DNA of 7,431 nucleotides, taken from positions 18,997-26,427 of the forward strand of contig KL569376.1 in NCBI GenBank assembly GCA_000715685.1, given 5' to 3'. The stretch's first letter is position 1, and each line of letters begins with the position of its first letter. The notes under the pieces are model-generated. The model did not search any database, was not told the origin of the DNA, and saw only the letters and a list, made by a program, of their open reading frames with translations. Position numbers and translations under genes: made by a program. Below are positions 5,208 to 7,431 of the stretch, one piece after another. Source of the stretch: Streptomyces lilacinus. Lineage in GTDB: Bacteria > Actinomycetota > Actinomycetes > Streptomycetales > Streptomycetaceae.

Positions 5208-5498
5208 CTACTTCTTGTCGCCGCCCTTGCCGCCCTTGTCGTCCCCGCCGGCACCCATGCCGTCGAAGATCTCCTTGCACATCGGACAGACCGGGTACTT
5301 CTTGGGGTCGCGCCCGGGGACCCAGACCTTGCCGCACAGGGCGACGACCGGGGAGCCGGAGAGCGCGCTCTCCATGATCTTGTCCTTCTGGACGTAATGC
5401 GCGTAGCGCTCGTGGTCGCCGTCGCCGTGCGACACCTGCGGTGTCGGCTCTACGAGGGTGCCGGTACCTGCCCCGCGCTCGGGCTCGAGAGTGCTCAT
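5208..5498 (-). CDS. DUF3039 family protein
   Basis: Small actinobacterial protein of unknown function, 96 residues from the ATG at 5498. The core D-G-D-H-E-R-Y-A-H-Y-V-Q-K-D-K (26-40), V-V-A-L-C-G-K-V-W-V-P (51-61) and D-P-K-K-Y-P-V-C-P-M-C (64-74) is what I recognise as DUF3039. Cys55, Cys71 and Cys74, with His24, His29 and His34, could form a small zinc site (inference). The C-terminus is a Gly/Asp/Lys tail. An in-frame TTG lies three codons upstream (5507) without a ribosome site; ATG is preferred although GGAG is only 3 bases before it. It follows yqgE after 30 bases on the same strand, so co-transcription is likely, and the strong hairpin follows its stop. Confidence 0.88.
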   Translation of the reverse strand: MSTLEPERGAGTGTLVEPTPQVSHGDGDHERYAHYVQKDKIMESALSGSPVVALCGKVWVPGRDPKKYPVCPMCKEIFDGMGAGGDDKGGKGGDKK

Positions 5499-5528
5499 GG
5501 TCTCCAAGGGTACTGGGGAGGGGCCGGG

Positions 5529-6122
5529 TCAGTTGAGGCTCGGGTCGTCCGGATAGGTGGCGACCATCGCCAGTTCGTTGCGCTGACGCCGCAGGACGGC
5601 CCGCCACAGCCGTCGCGGATCCGGCGACGACACGTCGCCGGGCTCCGACTCGACCACGTACCAGGCGCCCTCGACCAGCTCCTCCTCCAGCTGACCGGGG
5701 CCCCAGCCCGAGTAGCCGGCGAAGATCCGCAGCGAGCCCAGCACCTTGGCCAGCAGCTCCGGCGGGGCCTCGAGGTCGACCAGCCCGATCGCCCCGTGCA
5801 CCCGGCGCCAGCCCAGGAGTCCCTCCTCGGCGGCGGCGCCCGTCCCGTGCTCGTGGGCCTCGCCCGGCACCACGGCCACGCCCAGCGCCGAGTCCAGCGA
5901 GACCGGGCCGCCCTGGAAGACCACACCGGGCTCCCCGGCGAGCGCGGCCCAGGACTCGAGGATGTCGCCGACGCCGATCGGGGTCGGCCGGTTGAGCACC
6001 ACGCCGAGGGAACCGTCCGCGTCGTGGTCGAGCACCAGCACCACGGCGCGGTCGAAATTCGGATCGGCCAGCGCCGGTGTCGCCACGAGCAGCCGCCCTG
6101 TGAGCGAGGACACCTCGGTCAT
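5529..6122 (-). CDS. YqgE/AlgH family protein (UPF0301)
   Basis: Conserved bacterial protein of unresolved biochemical role; in Pseudomonas the relative is called AlgH. 197 residues from ATG at 6122, normal family length. Family signatures: L-T-G-R-L-L-V-A-T-P-A-L-A-D-P-N-F-D-R-A-V-V-L (7-29), D-G-S-L-G-V-V-L-N-R-P (36-46), V-V-F-Q-G-G-P-V (67-74), H-G-A-I-G-L-V-D (109-116) and R-I-F-A-G-Y-S-G-W-G-P-G-Q-L-E (132-146). I choose the ATG at 6122 because GGGGGA (6133-6138) is 10 bases upstream; the in-frame ATG at 6140 has no good site. The fold is soluble and probably cytoplasmic. It is divergent from murA and heads a unit with DUF3039. Confidence 0.94.
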   Translation of the reverse strand: MTEVSSLTGRLLVATPALADPNFDRAVVLVLDHDADGSLGVVLNRPTPIGVGDILESWAALAGEPGVVFQGGPVSLDSALGVAVVPGEAHEHGTGAAAEEGLLGWRRVHGAIGLVDLEAPPELLAKVLGSLRIFAGYSGWGPGQLEEELVEGAWYVVESEPGDVSSPDPRRLWRAVLRRQRNELAMVATYPDDPSLN

Positions 6123-6142
6123 GGCCACATGATCCCCCATTT

Positions 6143-6167
6143 CCGGGCCGCACGGGGAGTGGCCCGG
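6143..6167 (-). other. Small hairpin in the yqgE leader
   Basis: CCGGGCC (6143-6149) and GGCCCGG (6161-6167) form a 7-bp perfect stem with an 11-base loop. It would lie in the 5' leader of yqgE, a few bases before the Shine-Dalgarno. In DNA this rich in GC such stems arise by chance, so function is uncertain. Confidence 0.35.
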
Positions 6168-6223
6168 GGCCGTCGGTCGGGGCGGCGAGGGGGCGTACGA
6201 GAGCAGCGGGCCCGCGCGGCGGA

Positions 6224-6316
6224 CCCGGAAAGTTCTCGGAAAAGCCGGGAAGGAGCTCAGAAGAGACCGGGAGGGGCTCGGAAGAGACCCGGGAGAGGCC
6301 CGGAAGTGGCCCGAAA
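6224..6316. repeat. Helically phased CGGAA-like repeat array (four 21-22-bp units)
   Basis: Four imperfect units of 21, 22, 21 and 22 bases (6224-6244, 6245-6266, 6267-6287, 6288-6309) plus a partial fifth. Each unit contains two C-purine motifs of the form CGGAA/CGGGA/CAGAA. The C of successive motifs falls at 6226, 6237, 6246, 6258, 6268, 6279, 6290, 6301 and 6312: nine motifs with a mean step of about 10.75 bases, near one DNA turn. The array lies between the divergent murA and yqgE genes, closer to the AT-rich presumed promoter area. In the direction of yqgE transcription it reads as phased pyrimidine-rich TTCCG. Confidence 0.8.
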
Positions 6317-6324
6317 CGGACCCC

Positions 6325-6386
6325 GTGATAACCGGTAGCGACTATTCCATAAACGCAGAGTGTTGTGACAAAAGCATGACGTGCTT
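6325..6386. promoter_or_regulatory. AT-rich divergent promoter/operator patch between yqgE and murA
   Basis: This is the least GC-rich stretch of the intergenic region. Toward murA, GTGATA (6325-6330) and CATAAA (6348-6353) are 17 bases apart, a weak -35/-10 pair. Toward yqgE, TTGTCA (6371-6366, minus strand) is a good -35 but its -10 (AATAGT or GAATAG, 18-19 bases away) is poor. Two dyads are adjacent: TTGT-G-ACAA (6363-6371) and AAGCA-N5-TGCTT (6372-6386). The area is a sensible site for promoter and operator, but individual elements are uncertain. Confidence 0.35.
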
Positions 6387-6472
6387 CCAGGCCCCTCAGG
6401 GCGGCAGAAGGGCCCCCCGATCGCATTACCCTTTCTTCTTGCCCCCTGCCCAACTCCAGGAACGCGAGATCC

Positions 6473-7431
6473 ATGACCGGCCCTGACGATGTCCTGCTTG
6501 TCCACGGCGGCACCCCGCTCGAGGGAGAGATCCGCGTCCGCGGCGCGAAGAATCTCGTGCCGAAGGCCATGGTCGCCGCGCTGCTCGGACACGGGCCCAG
6601 CCGGCTGCGCAACGTCCCCGACATCCGTGACGTGCGCGTCGTGCGCGGCCTGCTGCAGCTGCACGGTGTGACCGTCCGCCCCGGCGACGAGCCCGGCGAG
6701 CTGGTCCTCGACCCCACGTACGTGGAGAGCGCCAACGTCGCGGACATCGACGCCCACGCCGGTTCCTCGCGCATCCCGATCCTGCTGTGCGGCCCGCTGC
6801 TGCACCGCCTCGGCCACGCCTTCATCCCCGGCCTGGGCGGCTGTGACATCGGCGGCCGGCCGATCGACTTCCACTTCGAGGTGCTGCGCCAGTTCGGCGC
6901 GACGATCGAGAAGCGCGAGGGCGGCCAGTACCTGGAGGCCCCGCAGCGACTGCGCGGCTGCAAGATCCGCCTGCCCTACCCGTCGGTCGGCGCCACCGAG
7001 CAGGTGCTGCTGACCGCCGTGCTGGCGGAGGGCGTCACCGAGCTGTCCAACGCGGCCGTCGAGCCCGAGATCGAGGACCTCATCTGCGTGCTGCAGAAGA
7101 TGGGCGCGATCATCGCCATGGACACCGACCGCACCATCCGCATCACCGGTGTCGACACGCTCGGCGGCTACAACCACCGCGCCCTGTCGGACCGCCTGGA
7201 GGCGGCCTCCTGGGCGTCCGCGGCGCTGGCCACCGGCGGCAACATCTACGTGCGCGGCGCGCAGCAGCGCTCGATGATGACCTTCCTCAACACCTACCGC
7301 AAGGTCGGCGGCGCCTTCGAGATCGACGACGAGGGCATCCGCTTCTGGCACCCGGGCGGCTCGCTGAAGGCCATAGCGCTGGAGACGGACGTCCACCCCG
7401 GCTTCCAGACCGACTGGCAGCAGCCGCTGGT
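6473..7431 (+). CDS. murA: UDP-N-acetylglucosamine 1-carboxyvinyltransferase MurA (3' truncated by window end)
   Basis: Transfers enolpyruvate from PEP to UDP-GlcNAc, the first committed step of peptidoglycan synthesis, in the cytoplasm. 319 codons are present, roughly the first three quarters of a protein of about 420-450 residues. Visible active-site elements: R-G-A-K-N-L (Lys26, Asn27, equal to Lys22/Asn23 of E. coli), S-S-R-I-P-I-L-L-C-G-P-L (98-109), the mobile loop G-G-C-D-I-G-G-R-P-I-D with the catalytic Cys124 (E. coli Cys115), S-V-G-A-T-E (the UDP-GlcNAc contact region) and H-P-G-F-Q-T-D-W-Q-Q-P with the base Asp314 (E. coli Asp305). The active-site Cys is present and not Asp, so the enzyme is of the fosfomycin-sensitive type by this residue (inference). 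Start ATG is supported by AGGAA/GAGA upstream. Transcribed away from yqgE. Confidence 0.96.
   Translation, partial: MTGPDDVLLVHGGTPLEGEIRVRGAKNLVPKAMVAALLGHGPSRLRNVPDIRDVRVVRGLLQLHGVTVRPGDEPGELVLDPTYVESANVADIDAHAGSSRIPILLCGPLLHRLGHAFIPGLGGCDIGGRPIDFHFEVLRQFGATIEKREGGQYLEAPQRLRGCKIRLPYPSVGATEQVLLTAVLAEGVTELSNAAVEPEIEDLICVLQKMGAIIAMDTDRTIRITGVDTLGGYNHRALSDRLEAASWASAALATGGNIYVRGAQQRSMMTFLNTYRKVGGAFEIDDEGIRFWHPGGSLKAIALETDVHPGFQTDWQQPL

Larger units (their letters stand above)
6123..6472. other. Divergent intergenic region yqgE-murA (350 bp)
   Basis: Contains, from yqgE toward murA: the yqgE ribosome site and a small hairpin, an unremarkable GC-rich stretch (6168-6223), the phased repeat array (6224-6316), the AT-rich patch with dyads (6325-6386), and a murA leader with a pyrimidine tract (6424-6444). 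For murA, AGGAA (6458-6462) is 10 bases before the ATG and GAGA (6465-6468) is 4 bases before it. Long frames open through this region on the minus strand are non-coding read-through of GC-rich DNA. Confidence 0.6.

Noticed and set aside
3289..6338. Very long plus-strand open frames across the hexosaminidase and yqgE genes (for example 3289-5397, 4587-6338)
   Set aside because: They are opposite-strand shadows of well-recognised minus-strand genes and include translated adapter (V-S-Y-T-H-A, L-L-Y-T-C-A). Long stop-free antisense frames are normal at this GC content.
6257..7396. Minus-strand frame opposite murA (379 codons) and the 628-codon frame 5077-6963
   Set aside because: Antisense shadow of murA, whose plus-strand frame has the catalytic Cys and other family motifs but runs off the window end.
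1..7431. CRISPR arrays, tRNA/rRNA genes, insertion sequences, toxin-antitoxin or biosynthetic cluster genes
   Set aside because: None seen on either strand. Tandem repeats here are short-unit and intragenic or promoter-proximal, without CRISPR repeat-spacer structure.

Overview
The base composition (very high GC, G/C at almost every third codon position), the gene order and the protein sequences all point to a Streptomyces or a close relative in the Streptomycetaceae. The window appears to start at a contig end, because its first 15 bases are residual Nextera/Tn5 sequencing adapter. A second adapter remnant of 17 bases lies inside a gene at 4835-4851. Both are laboratory artefacts and decide how two genes must be read.

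Layout. (1) 1-3002, minus strand: a three-gene operon for a molybdenum hydroxylase of the xanthine dehydrogenase/CO dehydrogenase type, in the order FAD subunit (3002-2088), 2Fe-2S subunit (2091-481), molybdopterin subunit (484 to the contig end, N-terminal 156 residues only). Successive genes overlap by 4 bases (GTGA, ATGA), as expected for translational coupling and matched subunit amounts. The 2Fe-2S subunit is unusual: about 300 residues of low-complexity sequence precede the ferredoxin domain, and a seven-unit heptapeptide tail follows the second cluster domain. The molybdopterin subunit opens with seven Met-X-Gly triplets. (2) 3003-3348: an intergenic leader with a candidate promoter and 9-bp tandem repeats. 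(3) 3349-5084, minus: a GH20 beta-N-acetylhexosaminidase without a signal peptide, broken in this assembly by the adapter. Removing exactly 17 bases restores one 572-codon frame. (4) 5146-5181: a strong hairpin terminator. (5) 5208-6122, minus: yqgE/AlgH-family gene (UPF0301), then a DUF3039 gene 30 bases downstream. (6) 6123-6472: a divergent control region containing a helically phased (10-11 bp) CGGAA-like repeat array and a small AT-rich patch with dyads. (7) 6473-end, plus: murA, the first committed enzyme of peptidoglycan synthesis, cut by the window end after the catalytic Cys and Asp.

How the genes fit together. The Mo-hydroxylase genes form one functional unit: substrate is oxidised at the Mo centre and electrons pass through two 2Fe-2S clusters to FAD. 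The substrate cannot be told because most of the Mo subunit is missing. The cytoplasmic hexosaminidase and MurA both concern GlcNAc (release from oligosaccharides versus use of UDP-GlcNAc for wall synthesis), but they are in separate transcription units and a functional link is only inference. I found no new defence system, mobile element, CRISPR array or RNA gene. The points most worth a second look are the adapter artefacts, the repeat-rich extensions on the Mo-hydroxylase subunits, and the phased repeat array upstream of murA/yqgE.
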